DNA of 64,000 nucleotides from JACKBJ01 sp964549495 (GTDB lineage Bacteria > Chloroflexota > Anaerolineae > Epilineales > Epilineaceae), in NCBI GenBank assembly GCA_964549495.1, contig CAZJWJ010000003.1, positions 1 through 64,000 of the forward strand, in the 5' to 3' direction. The stretch's first letter is position 1, and each line of letters opens with the position of its first letter. Position numbers and translations under genes: made by a program. Of the stretch, positions 17,001-25,726 are shown piece after piece. Below the pieces are notes generated by a model. It did no database searches, was not told where the DNA came from, and saw nothing but the letters and a program-made list of their open reading frames with translations.

Positions 17001-18394
17001 CCACCTCTCCGCCCGACGCGCCCCCGAGCCCCGAATCGGAAGCCGGGCTGCCCGCCCGGAAGGCCGTGCTGCGCGCCCTGATGCGCGTCGAGCAGGACGC
17101 GGCCTGGATCGGACGCCTGGACCCCGACTCCGGCCGAACGCTGGATGCCCGGCAGCGCCGGCAGGCCACCGATGCCCTGGCCGGCGTGACCCGCCATCGC
17201 CGCTGGCTCGACTTCCTCATCGATCACTACTACCACCGGGGTCTTGCCGACCTCCAGCCCGAGGTCCGGCAGACCTTGCGCCTCGGGCTCTACGAGTTGT
17301 TGGTGGCGGCCACCCCCTCGCACGCGGCGGTGAGCCAAGCGGTCGAGCTGGTCCGTGCCGCGGGGCAACCCCGCGCCGCGGGCCTGGTCAACGCGATTCT
17401 GCGCCGCGCGGGTCGCGAGCGCCGCAGCCTACCCGAGCCCGACAGCGGCGATCCGGCCGAGGACCTGGCGATCCGCCACTCGCATCCGACCTGGATGGTT
17501 CGGCGCTGGCTCGATCGCTGGGGTCGGGAGGAGACGCTGGCGCTCTTGGACTGGAACAATCGCCGGCCTCGCCACTGCCTGCGCATCAACCGTTTGCTCG
17601 CCGATCGGGACATGTTGACCGCCGAACTGGATCGCTTGGGCATCGAATGGGCAGCCGGGACCTACCTGCCCGACGAAATCCTGCGCCTGCCCAAGCTGCA
17701 GTCGGCCTTGGCGGCCGGACTGATCCGGCGCGGCTGGTGCATGGTCCAGGATGAAGCCGCCGCGCTGGTCGTGCATCTGCTGGACCCGCGCCCGGGCGAG
17801 CGCGTGCTCGATGCCTGCGCCGCACCCGGGGGCAAAGCGCTGTTCATCGCCGAGCGCATGGGCGATCGGGGTCGCATCCTGGCGTCGGACCGACATGCCG
17901 GCCGGCTGGCGCGCCTGGCCGAGCTGGCCGAAGCGCGCGAGCTCGGCAGCCTGGAAACCCGCGCGGCGGATCTACGCTCGCTGTCCTCCGATCTGGCAGC
18001 GAAAGGCGAGCGCTTCGATCGGCTGCTGCTGGATGCGCCCTGCAGCGGCACGGGCGTCCTGGCCAAGCGGGCCGACCTGCGCTGGCGGCGCGAGCTTCAG
18101 AGCCTTGCCGGGCTGGCCGATCTTCAAGACGCACTCCTCGACGCCGCGGCGCCTCTGGTGGCCCCCGGCGGACTTCTGGTCTATTCGACCTGCAGCATCG
18201 AGCCCGAGGAGAACGGGGCGCGCGTCGAGGCCTTCCTGGCACGCCAGACCGACTTCAGGCTCGAGCCGGCGGGCGACCTGCTATCATCGGAGCTCATCGA
18301 CGAGTCCGGCTGCTATGCATCCTTCCCCCAACGACATGGGATGGACGGTGCATTCGGTGCCCGCTTGCGCCGCCGCGACGAAGACAGCCCCTGA
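16997..18394 (+). CDS. rsmB: 16S rRNA (cytosine-C5) methyltransferase RsmB
   Basis: 465 residues; m5C methylation of 16S rRNA (position 967 in E. coli). An N-terminal NusB-like helical domain (residues ~15-150) precedes the Rossmann methyltransferase. SAM motif I is DACAAPGGKA near 272; the two catalytic cysteines are in DAPCSGTG near 346 and YSTCSIEPEEN near 398. Start is the GTG overlapping the permease stop. The cyclophilin gene follows after 23 bases. Full length with all motifs; only the exact base methylated is inferred from family. Confidence 0.92.
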   Translation: MTTSPPDAPPSPESEAGLPARKAVLRALMRVEQDAAWIGRLDPDSGRTLDARQRRQATDALAGVTRHRRWLDFLIDHYYHRGLADLQPEVRQTLRLGLYELLVAATPSHAAVSQAVELVRAAGQPRAAGLVNAILRRAGRERRSLPEPDSGDPAEDLAIRHSHPTWMVRRWLDRWGREETLALLDWNNRRPRHCLRINRLLADRDMLTAELDRLGIEWAAGTYLPDEILRLPKLQSALAAGLIRRGWCMVQDEAAALVVHLLDPRPGERVLDACAAPGGKALFIAERMGDRGRILASDRHAGRLARLAELAEARELGSLETRAADLRSLSSDLAAKGERFDRLLLDAPCSGTGVLAKRADLRWRRELQSLAGLADLQDALLDAAAPLVAPGGLLVYSTCSIEPEENGARVEAFLARQTDFRLEPAGDLLSSELIDESGCYASFPQRHGMDGAFGARLRRRDEDSP

Positions 18395-18417
18395 TACCCA
18401 GGCGAGAGGAGCCCTTC

Positions 18418-18894
18418 ATGCCGCAGTACGACGCCCCACCGGCCATGCGAATCGATCGCGACAAGGATTACCGGGCGACGATCAAGACGAGCCGCGGCCA
18501 GATCGAGTTGCGCCTGCATGCCGACAAGGCACCGCGCACCGTCAACAACTTCGTGGCGCTGGCCGAGGACGGATACTACGACGGCCTGGTCTTCCATCGC
18601 GTCATCGACGACTTCATGGTCCAGACCGGAGACCCGACCGGCACCGGTCGAGGCGGACCCGGCTATACCTTCGAGGACGAGTTCCACCCCGACCTGCGCC
18701 ACGACGGCCCCGGCGTGCTGAGCATGGCCAATGCCGGCGCCAACAGCAACGGCAGCCAGTTCTTCATCACACACGTGGCCACGCCCTGGCTGAACGACAA
18801 GCACAGTGTCTTCGGTCGGGTGACATCCGGGCAGGACGTGGTCGATGCCATAGCGCAAGGCGACCGGATCGAGTCCATCGAGATCGGCCGTTGA
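18418..18894 (+). CDS. Cyclophilin-type peptidyl-prolyl isomerase
   Basis: 158 residues, a single minimal cyclophilin domain without signal peptide, so cytoplasmic. The active-site segment is VFHRVIDDFMVQTGDPTGTG (catalytic Arg in FHRV), with SMANAGANSNGSQFFITH and the tryptophan loop TPWLNDKHSVFG. It catalyses cis-trans isomerisation of proline peptide bonds. GAGAGGAG precedes the ATG. It is the last gene of the rightward run and faces gamma-glutamyltransferase across a 177-base inverted-repeat element. Confidence 0.92.
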   Translation: MPQYDAPPAMRIDRDKDYRATIKTSRGQIELRLHADKAPRTVNNFVALAEDGYYDGLVFHRVIDDFMVQTGDPTGTGRGGPGYTFEDEFHPDLRHDGPGVLSMANAGANSNGSQFFITHVATPWLNDKHSVFGRVTSGQDVVDAIAQGDRIESIEIGR

Positions 18895-18912
18895 GGGTTC
18901 GACCCGTCCTTG

Positions 18913-19089
18913 GAGCGTCTAACAATACCGACGCCGAGCGAGCCCGAGGGATCGAGTTCGCAGGCAAGTCGGGAGCGGCTGACGGCGCGGAGGCGTGGCA
19001 GCGCCACGCTGAGCACCGGCAGGCGCTTCCGGCGCAGCATGCGGGCGCGAGACCCGGGCGCAGCCGGCGGGAGGTATTGTTAGACGCTC
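18913..19089. repeat. 177-bp element with perfect 17-bp inverted termini
   Basis: The ends are GAGCGTCTAACAATACC (18913-18929) and its exact reverse complement (19073-19089). Inside is a perfect hairpin, GCGTGGC-AGC-GCCACGC. It fills nearly all the space between two convergent genes, and its right end abuts the TAA (19090-19092) of the leftward gene. It has no coding potential I trust. It could be a non-autonomous transposable element (MITE) or a large bidirectional terminator; the A/T-rich palindromic ends are unlike the local GC-rich sequence, which favours an inserted element. Confidence 0.8.
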
Positions 19090-20727
19090 TTATACGATGA
19101 CGGCCGTGCGGCCGGCGCGCCTCGGGTCGCCGGCTGCCTGGCCGCCACCATCGATCCCGCGAGCCACGCTGTGGGCGCCTCCAAAGTATATGCTGCTCCC
19201 GGGCCAGCGATTGACCGGATAGCCCAAGCCCTCGAGGGCCGCCACCTCGGATTCTTCGTAACCGCCCTCGCATTGCAGGACGCCGCGTTCCAGGTGCACC
19301 CGGGGTTGGGCGACGGCCTCGGAAAGGGGCATGCCGGCCGCCAGGTAGGCATCGACGACCTGCAGGACCGCGCTGCGGATGCGCTCGCTGCCGCCGCTGC
19401 CGGTGGCCAAGCGGATCCGGCCGCGCTCCAATCCCAAGAGGGGCGTCATCATGCTCGGGATCCGATCGCCCGGCGGCCATGCATGCCATCCGCGCGGGTT
19501 GAGATCGGCTTCGCCGAGCATGTTGTTGGGGATCAGGCCGGTGCCGGGCACCACGTAGCCGGCCGATTCACCGGCCGTGGTCGTCAAGGCCACCGCCATC
19601 CCCTCGGCATCCATAACCGATAGGTGGGTGGTATTGCCGAGCTGGCTTCCGGTCGGTCCCGCGGCCGGCGCCTGGCCGTCTCGGCCAGGGCCTCGGCCGG
19701 CCAGGCGCAGCGCGAGGCGCTGGACGTAGGGCCCGAGGAAGTCCGATCGCAGCACGGCTTGGGAGACGGCCGCCGCGTCCTCGATCTCCAGCATGGCTTC
19801 GATCCGCGAGCGGGCCTCGTCGGTCAGGCGCATGACCTCGTAGAAGCGGCGAAGGGCCGCGGCGCTGCCGGGCCGAGCGGCCGGCGCATGGCTGGCCAGG
19901 ACCAGGCTGAAGGCCGTCAGCAGTCCGCCGACGGCCGGCAGCGGCGGCAGGAGTAGGTCGAAGCCGCGATAGCGCACGCGAAGGGGACGCGAGACGCACA
20001 CGCGATAGGCCTTCAGATCGCCGGCGGTCAGCAGCCCGCCCTCGGCGGCTTGATCCTCGAGCAGGGCCTTGCCCAAGGCCCCCTCTAGCAGCTCCCGCTC
20101 GCCGGACGCCGCCAGGCGCTCGAGGCTGCGAGCCAGGTCGGGGATGAAGAGCCGCTCGCCGGCCCGGATCATCCGTCCGCTGCGCAGGAAGATCCGGCGC
20201 ATGCCGGGCGTGTGCAGGTAGAGCGGGGCCAGCAGGGCACAGGTGTCCGCCTGGAAGGCGTCGAGCATGGCGCCCTCGCGGGCCAGCCGGATGGCGGGGG
20301 CCAGCAGTTGGGATAGCGAAAGGCGACCGTGATCCCGGGCCATCCGGCAGAGCCCGAGGATGGCACCGGGAACCGCGACCGATGCGCGGCCCAGGAAGAA
20401 GTCCTGGGTGGTCGAGCCGAAGTCGACCGACACGCCCTCGAAGTCCCGCTCGGCTTGGGGGCGCAAGCCATCCCGGCCCGGCATGGCCGACAAGAAGTCG
20501 TAGGCCAGGCTTCGACCGCTGCGCTCGTCGTGGATCAAGGCCAGGCCCGATCCGCCCCAGTGGACCAAGCCAATCTCGGAGATGAAGCTGGCGAAGGCCG
20601 CCGCCACCGCCGCGTCGACCGCATTGCCCCCGGCTTCGAGCATGGCCCGGCCCGCAGAGACGGTCGCCTGGCTGCCGGCGGCCACAAGGCCGCGATTCGA
20701 CACTTGTCTCGCGATCCTCCTCGTCAT
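19090..20727 (-). CDS. Gamma-glutamyltransferase family protein
   Basis: 545 residues of the Ntn-hydrolase family that cleaves gamma-glutamyl amides or related acyl groups. The large subunit starts with LEAGGNAVDAAVAAAFA. The autocleavage site and nucleophilic Thr are in GNTTHLSVMDAEG near residue 364, followed by the small subunit with GERIRSAVLQVV. There is no signal peptide, unlike E. coli Ggt, so it may be a cytoplasmic cephalosporin-acylase/Ggt-like member. The ATG at 20727 has no Shine-Dalgarno but lies seven bases after a TACAAT box; a GTG at 20703 with AGGAGG twelve bases upstream is an alternative start. Confidence 0.85.
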   Translation of the reverse strand: MTRRIARQVSNRGLVAAGSQATVSAGRAMLEAGGNAVDAAVAAAFASFISEIGLVHWGGSGLALIHDERSGRSLAYDFLSAMPGRDGLRPQAERDFEGVSVDFGSTTQDFFLGRASVAVPGAILGLCRMARDHGRLSLSQLLAPAIRLAREGAMLDAFQADTCALLAPLYLHTPGMRRIFLRSGRMIRAGERLFIPDLARSLERLAASGERELLEGALGKALLEDQAAEGGLLTAGDLKAYRVCVSRPLRVRYRGFDLLLPPLPAVGGLLTAFSLVLASHAPAARPGSAAALRRFYEVMRLTDEARSRIEAMLEIEDAAAVSQAVLRSDFLGPYVQRLALRLAGRGPGRDGQAPAAGPTGSQLGNTTHLSVMDAEGMAVALTTTAGESAGYVVPGTGLIPNNMLGEADLNPRGWHAWPPGDRIPSMMTPLLGLERGRIRLATGSGGSERIRSAVLQVVDAYLAAGMPLSEAVAQPRVHLERGVLQCEGGYEESEVAALEGLGYPVNRWPGSSIYFGGAHSVARGIDGGGQAAGDPRRAGRTAVIV

Positions 20728-20740
20728 GGCCGGGATTGTA
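20727..20740 (-). promoter_or_regulatory. Candidate -10 box for leaderless Ggt transcript
   Basis: On the minus strand TACAAT ends seven bases before the ATG, so transcription would begin at about the A of the start codon. No Shine-Dalgarno is present. The -35 region is not convincing. Confidence 0.35.
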
Positions 20741-20892
20741 CACCGCCGTTCCATCCGAGTCCCGACTTGCGATTCACGGTACCTGGCGGCGGTCTGGACT
20801 TGCCTTCGGTGCATTGGCGGGACGCCCGCGGCTACAGTATCCTAGACCGGTAGCCGGTAGATCGTGACGCAGGGGCGAGGAAGGAGAGCCGC

Positions 20893-23193
20893 ATGGCCAG
20901 ACCATCACCGTGGACCGAGGCTGGCCCGCGAATTCGGGCGCTCATCTCGACTTGCGGGATCGCCTCGGTGCTGGTGTTGCTGGCTGCTCCGTCGTCGAAG
21001 CTCTCGGCCCAGCCCGAGGCGCCGATCATTCGGGCTTGGTTGTACCAGCCCTACGTGGTGGTACAGAGCGAGTCGAACCAGCGCCCGCGGGTCCTCGTCT
21101 ACAACGACGAAGGCGAGCTGCTGGTCGACAACAGCCCGACCGGCAGCCAGCCGGCCGGTGGTTGGCGCGTAGAGCTCGCGGACCTGCAGCGCCGAGGTTT
21201 CGCGCGGCTGCTGCGACCCGGTCAGCGGGTCGAGGTCCGTATGGCCGGTCAGGTGAGCCAGCTGGAGCTGCCGGCGCTCGAGGCCCGCATCGAGGAGGCT
21301 GGCGGCGTGATTCGCGGCCGCCTGCCCGAGGCAGCCGGCTCTGTGGCGCTGCGTGTCCATCGCGACGCCAACTGGCTCGACGGGCCTGTGGATCTCGGCC
21401 CGCAGTCGATCGAGCTCGGGAAGGATGGCGACTTCGAAGTCGAGTTGCGCGATGGGCTTCGCCTGTCCACCGGCTGGTGGGCCGAGGTCTTCGCCTCACT
21501 ACCGCAGGGGCACGTCGTGGCCCTCGGTCTGGCCCCCCCTTCCCTGATCATCAGCGATGTCAACCCGGCGGCCTATTTGCGCGCCGACGACGGCCGATCG
21601 GTCTACCTGTCGCTCCGCAATCGCATCGGCACGGAGCTCTTCCGATCGGGCGCCGCCCAGCCCATCGGGCCAGCGCTCTACCGAATCCCGCTCTACCAGG
21701 ACGGCAACCCCGATTTCGGTGCCTACCGACCCGAGGAAGGCCAACAGGTGACCCTGGAGGTCGATGGCATCTTGCGCATCGACGAGGCCTTCCCGCGGGC
21801 CTTGGCCAGCCTGGATGCCTTCGAGCCGGAGCTCTGGGGCCTCGGCACGCCGGATGCCCGGATCCGTCTCTCGGACCCCTTCGGCGATGGCCTGGTCGAA
21901 CTGCGGGCCGGGCCGCAGGGCGAATTCGAGCAGGCCTTGCCGGCCGGCCGCTACGGAGCCGACAGCGCGATCGACATGATCACCTGGCCGGGTGGCGCGG
22001 TGGCGCGTTTCCTTCGCGCCACGGCACCGAGCCAGCAGATCCTGCTCCATGACAACTTCGTCATCGGCAGCTTGCCCGGCTGGGGCGAGCTGCGCGCCGA
22101 GCTCTGGAGGGGCTCGAACCTCGTCGCGAGCGAGGAGCAGGTCTTGGGACCATCGGGGGAGGTGAACGCCGACTTCCGGCGGCCGGACGGAAGCGAGCCG
22201 GCCATCCAGCCCGGCGATCGCCTCCGCTTCCTGCCCGAGCTGGGCCGAGAGCTCGAGTTGAACGTGCCGGAACTGCAGGTCCAAGTGGCCGAAGACCGTC
22301 GATCGATCTACGGACTTGCGCCTTCGGACCACGACGTCACCGCAAGGCTGTACAATGCGCCGATCAGCATCTTGGACCTACAGCCCTTTGCCCGCATCGA
22401 CCAGTCCGAAGTCCTCTCGGCCCGCAGCGATGCATCGGGGCGCTACCGCATCGATTGCGCGAGCGAAGCCTGTCAGGCGAACTACGGGATCGTGGCGGCC
22501 AGTCTGCATAGCGATCGCTACTATCTCTATTGGAGCAGCCGCGAGCTGGCCGGACTGGGGGTCGGCCACCGTCAGGTCATCGTGCGCGGGACGGCAGGTC
22601 GGCAGGTGACCATGCGGGCCTTTGGGGCCGACGGTCTACCGCGGATCGAGGCCGGCGGCCGGCTGGCACCCCGAGCCCAGGAACTGCCGGCCTGGGAGCA
22701 GGACCTGGCCGATGCCTTCGCCGAGAATTCCGAGTTGCCCGCCGGCACTCGCCTGGAGATCGATCTCGGCGAAGAGACCTTCGAGTTCGAGGTGCCGGAG
22801 ATGGACTTCGAGGCCGACCTGCGGCGCAATGCGGTCTCCGGCCAGGGCCCGGCCGGCCGGCAGGTCGCCATCGTCGCCTACGCGCGCGGCGAGAACGCGG
22901 CCCAGCGCGGAGCTCGGTCCGCGGTCGGCCAGATCGCAGCCGACGGACGCTGGCGCTTGCAGCTGTCCGGATTCGACCTTCGCGCCGGTGATGACCTGGA
23001 GGTCTATTTGCTCGATGGTCGGAGCTATCTGTGGTGGTATCTGGATGCGGTCGAGGGCCCGAACCCGACCGCGCCCCTCCCCGGCCGGACGCCCGAGCCC
23101 CAGCCTGTCGAGCCCAGCGCAACGCCGCGGACCCTGGATCGGATGCCGATCCTCTTGCCGCGGCTCGATCACGGCGCATCGCCCTCCGAGTGA
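20893..23193 (+). CDS. Large exported protein of unknown function
   Basis: 766 residues with an N-terminal signal peptide (LISTCGIASVLVLLAAPSSKLSA). The remainder is beta-rich with repeated Ig/carboxypeptidase-regulatory-like segments (for example LRPGQRVEVRMAGQVSQLEL and LRDGLRLSTGWWAEVFA), each pairing a basic-hydrophobic strand with a value-over-axis sentence pattern typical of adhesin repeats. The C-terminus has a Pro/Glu/Thr linker and MPILLPRLD, similar to the short LP motif in other exported proteins here. Start has AGGAAGGAGAG upstream. The next exported protein overlaps its stop, so they are co-expressed, probably as cell-surface components. Confidence 0.7.
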   Translation: MARPSPWTEAGPRIRALISTCGIASVLVLLAAPSSKLSAQPEAPIIRAWLYQPYVVVQSESNQRPRVLVYNDEGELLVDNSPTGSQPAGGWRVELADLQRRGFARLLRPGQRVEVRMAGQVSQLELPALEARIEEAGGVIRGRLPEAAGSVALRVHRDANWLDGPVDLGPQSIELGKDGDFEVELRDGLRLSTGWWAEVFASLPQGHVVALGLAPPSLIISDVNPAAYLRADDGRSVYLSLRNRIGTELFRSGAAQPIGPALYRIPLYQDGNPDFGAYRPEEGQQVTLEVDGILRIDEAFPRALASLDAFEPELWGLGTPDARIRLSDPFGDGLVELRAGPQGEFEQALPAGRYGADSAIDMITWPGGAVARFLRATAPSQQILLHDNFVIGSLPGWGELRAELWRGSNLVASEEQVLGPSGEVNADFRRPDGSEPAIQPGDRLRFLPELGRELELNVPELQVQVAEDRRSIYGLAPSDHDVTARLYNAPISILDLQPFARIDQSEVLSARSDASGRYRIDCASEACQANYGIVAASLHSDRYYLYWSSRELAGLGVGHRQVIVRGTAGRQVTMRAFGADGLPRIEAGGRLAPRAQELPAWEQDLADAFAENSELPAGTRLEIDLGEETFEFEVPEMDFEADLRRNAVSGQGPAGRQVAIVAYARGENAAQRGARSAVGQIAADGRWRLQLSGFDLRAGDDLEVYLLDGRSYLWWYLDAVEGPNPTAPLPGRTPEPQPVEPSATPRTLDRMPILLPRLDHGASPSE

Positions 23194-24683
23194 AGCGATC
23201 CTCGCGCTCCGGAGTCGAAGCTCGAGCGGCACCGCGCTCGAGGGCCCTGCCATGGCTCGTCCTCTCCGCGCTGGCGGTGCTCGGGCAGCTGACGATCGGT
23301 CCACGCAGCGCCCGGGCAGACCAGGTCAGCCTCGAGGCTAGGATCCGCGACTTCTCCGATCGGCACCCGGACTTCGAGCGCTATTCGGGTAGCGAGGTCG
23401 GCATCGTCGAGGACAGCCTGGGCGGCGACGACAAACCGGTGTTCGACACGAGCCGGCAGGCCCGAACCGTCACCAGCCGCGAGAGCTTCGATCAGTGGTA
23501 TCGAGACCTACCGGGCGTCAATCAGGGCTTGGACCTGGAGCTGGTGCTCGACAACAGCCTGACCGGCGACCCGCGGGTCTACAGCTTCGATGATTCGAGC
23601 TTCTTTCCCATCGACGGGCGCCTTCTGGGCAACGAAGGGCGCATTCACAACTACCACTTCACCCTGGAGATCCACTCGCGCTTCACCTACCAGCCCGGCC
23701 AGTTCTTCCGCTTTCGCGGAGACGACGACCTGTGGGTCTTCATCGACCGGCGCCTGGTCATCGACCTGGGCGGTGTTCACGGGGCGCTCGAGTCGACGGT
23801 CGACCTGGACCAGCTGGGGCTGAATCCCGACCAGGAGTATGACTTCGCGCTCTTCTTCGCCGAGCGACATACGGGCCAGAGCAACTTCCGCATCGACACC
23901 TCGCTGCGCCTGATCCCGACCCCGACACCGAGTCCCAGCGCCACGCCGACCCCCTCGGCCACGGTCACCGCCAGTCCCAGCGCCACCGCTACGCTGACGC
24001 CGACGTCAATGCCCACGCCGAGCCCGAGCACCACGCCAAGGCCAAAGCCGCGATTTCTCCCCTTGGTCCTGCGCGAGCGCTGTCCGGAGCGCTGGCGTCC
24101 TATCGACGCGATCCTGATCCTGGACGCATCGACCAGCATGCGGGCGTCGACCGCCCGCGGGCGGACCAAGCTGGAGGCCGCGGCCGAAGCGGCCGGGTCC
24201 TTCTTGGCCGCGATGCGACTCGAGCCGGCCGGCGACCGCTCAGCGCTGGTCCGATTCAACGAGGATGGGCGGGCGCTGACCGCGCTGACGGCCGATCGCG
24301 AGGCATTGATGGCCGCCCTGGCCACCCTCGAGAGCCGTCCCGGCAGCCGCATCGACATGGGCCTGGGCAGTGCAGCCGGGCTGCTGGCGCACGAGGGTCC
24401 GCCGGGCCCCCGCAGGCGGGTCGCCATCCTGCTCTCCGACGGGTTGGTCAACGGGGCCACCGCCGCGGGCGTCGAGATCGAAGCCGAGCGCTTGCGCGGC
24501 GCCGGCGTTCAGGTTTGGAGCATCGGGCTGGGTCAAGAGATCGACCGCGGCCTGCTTCGAGCGGTCGCCGGAAGCCCGTGGCGATACCTGGAGGCACCGG
24601 ACGCCGAGGCCCTCGGCGAGGTATACGCCGGCCTGGCAGAGCGTCTTACCTGCCCGCCCGAGGAACTCTGGGGGCGACGCTGA
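23190..24683 (+). CDS. Exported fibro-slime domain / VWA domain fusion protein
   Basis: 497 residues. A signal peptide is followed by a PA14-related fibro-slime domain (IRDFSDRHPDFERYSG at its start, FRGDDDLWVFIDRRLVIDLGG at its core). A Thr/Pro/Ser-rich linker of ~55 residues follows, then RFLPLVLRERC, then a VWA domain with MIDAS LDASTSM near residue 310 and LLSDGLVNG. Fibro-slime domains occur in extracellular adhesion proteins; VWA domains bind protein ligands through a metal. The GTG start overlaps the upstream stop. Adhesion or matrix attachment is the likely role (inference). Confidence 0.78.
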   Translation: MKRSSRSGVEARAAPRSRALPWLVLSALAVLGQLTIGPRSARADQVSLEARIRDFSDRHPDFERYSGSEVGIVEDSLGGDDKPVFDTSRQARTVTSRESFDQWYRDLPGVNQGLDLELVLDNSLTGDPRVYSFDDSSFFPIDGRLLGNEGRIHNYHFTLEIHSRFTYQPGQFFRFRGDDDLWVFIDRRLVIDLGGVHGALESTVDLDQLGLNPDQEYDFALFFAERHTGQSNFRIDTSLRLIPTPTPSPSATPTPSATVTASPSATATLTPTSMPTPSPSTTPRPKPRFLPLVLRERCPERWRPIDAILILDASTSMRASTARGRTKLEAAAEAAGSFLAAMRLEPAGDRSALVRFNEDGRALTALTADREALMAALATLESRPGSRIDMGLGSAAGLLAHEGPPGPRRRVAILLSDGLVNGATAAGVEIEAERLRGAGVQVWSIGLGQEIDRGLLRAVAGSPWRYLEAPDAEALGEVYAGLAERLTCPPEELWGRR

Positions 24684-24703
24684 ATCGCGATGTGGACTTC
24701 CCG

Positions 24704-24762
24704 GGATCAACAGGACATCTTGATCCGCCCCGCTAGACAGGGCCGGGCCCTCGCGGGCCCGG
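24704..24762 (+). terminator. Tandem hairpins after the fibro-slime/VWA gene
   Basis: Two stem-loops: GGATCAA/TTGATCC (24704-24710 with 24720-24726) and CCGGGCCC-TCGC-GGGCCCGG (24743-24762). Neither is followed by a T tract, so intrinsic termination is uncertain; they fill the 110-base gap before the lipid kinase gene. Confidence 0.35.
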
Positions 24763-24793
24763 ACCGAGCCCGGCTGTCGGAGATGCCGAACGG

Positions 24794-25726
24794 ATGAGCG
24801 AACGCTATCGAGACCTCCACGTGATCGTGAATCCACAGGCCGGCTCGGCCGAGGATCAGCAGGCTGCCCTGCGTCGGGCCATCGAGGGCATCGACCTTCC
24901 GCTGCGGTGGGTCGAGACGCGTTTGGAGTCGGGCGAGGGCCCGGCCGAGCGGGCGCGTCAGGCTGTGGAGGCCGGCGCCGATGCGGTCCTGGCCTGCGGA
25001 GGGGACGGCACGGTGCTGGGCGTGGCCGAGGGTCTTTTGGGCAGCGAGTTGCCGATGGGCGTGGTACCCTTGGGAACGGCCAACGTCTTCGCCGCCGAGA
25101 TGGGCCTACCCGCAGACCCGGAGTCGGCCTTGCGCCTGGTGACCGAAGGCGCCGGTCGAGTTCAGGCGGTGGACGTGGGTCGGGTCGGCGACCAGCACTT
25201 CCTGCTGCGCGTCGGCATCGGCTGGCAAGCCGCAGTCACCGTGCTGACCGACGTGCAATCCAAGAAGACGTTCGGGCGGCTGGCCTATCTCTGGACCGGC
25301 CTGCGCGCCTGGCGCAGCCTGCAGCGGACGCGCTACGAGATCGAGATCGACGGCCGCCAGCATCGGGTCACCGGGGTGACCTGCGTGGTCTGTAACTCGT
25401 CGAACCTGGGCTTGACCGGCATGGATTTCCTGCCCGAGATCCAGGTGGGCGACGGAAAGCTGGATGTGATCGTTCTCCGAAACGCTTCCCCGCGCTACGT
25501 CATGGAACTGGCCGGCCGTTGGGCTTGGGGACAGCTGGCGCGCGGACCTCGCAAGGCGCCCCACCGGCACATGTTGTGGCTGGGCTCGGGCCGTTCGATC
25601 CACGTGACGGCACGCCCCAGCCAGGTCGTCGCCCGCGACGGGGAAGCCATGGAGGATGCCTTGCCGGCTCGAATCGAAGTCCTACCCGCCGCGCTGCGGG
25701 TGATCGTCCCGGAGGCCCCGCGATGA
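24794..25726 (+). CDS. Diacylglycerol/lipid kinase (DagK/YegS family)
   Basis: 310 residues. The catalytic-domain motifs are HVIVNPQAGS at the N-terminus, CGGDGTVLGVAEGL (GGDGT nucleotide loop) near residue 72 and PLGTANVFA. The C-terminal beta-sandwich is typical (GDGKLDVIVL). It phosphorylates diacylglycerol or a related lipid at the membrane surface. Its stop overlaps the start of the phosphatase gene (ATGA), so a lipid- or phosphate-related two-gene unit is likely, possibly a kinase/phosphatase pair, but the shared substrate is not shown by sequence. Confidence 0.88.
   Translation: MSERYRDLHVIVNPQAGSAEDQQAALRRAIEGIDLPLRWVETRLESGEGPAERARQAVEAGADAVLACGGDGTVLGVAEGLLGSELPMGVVPLGTANVFAAEMGLPADPESALRLVTEGAGRVQAVDVGRVGDQHFLLRVGIGWQAAVTVLTDVQSKKTFGRLAYLWTGLRAWRSLQRTRYEIEIDGRQHRVTGVTCVVCNSSNLGLTGMDFLPEIQVGDGKLDVIVLRNASPRYVMELAGRWAWGQLARGPRKAPHRHMLWLGSGRSIHVTARPSQVVARDGEAMEDALPARIEVLPAALRVIVPEAPR

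Noticed and set aside
23925..24050. Repetitive Thr/Pro/Ser codons as a possible DNA repeat array
   Set aside because: It is the coding sequence of a protein linker; repeats are not regular at the DNA level.
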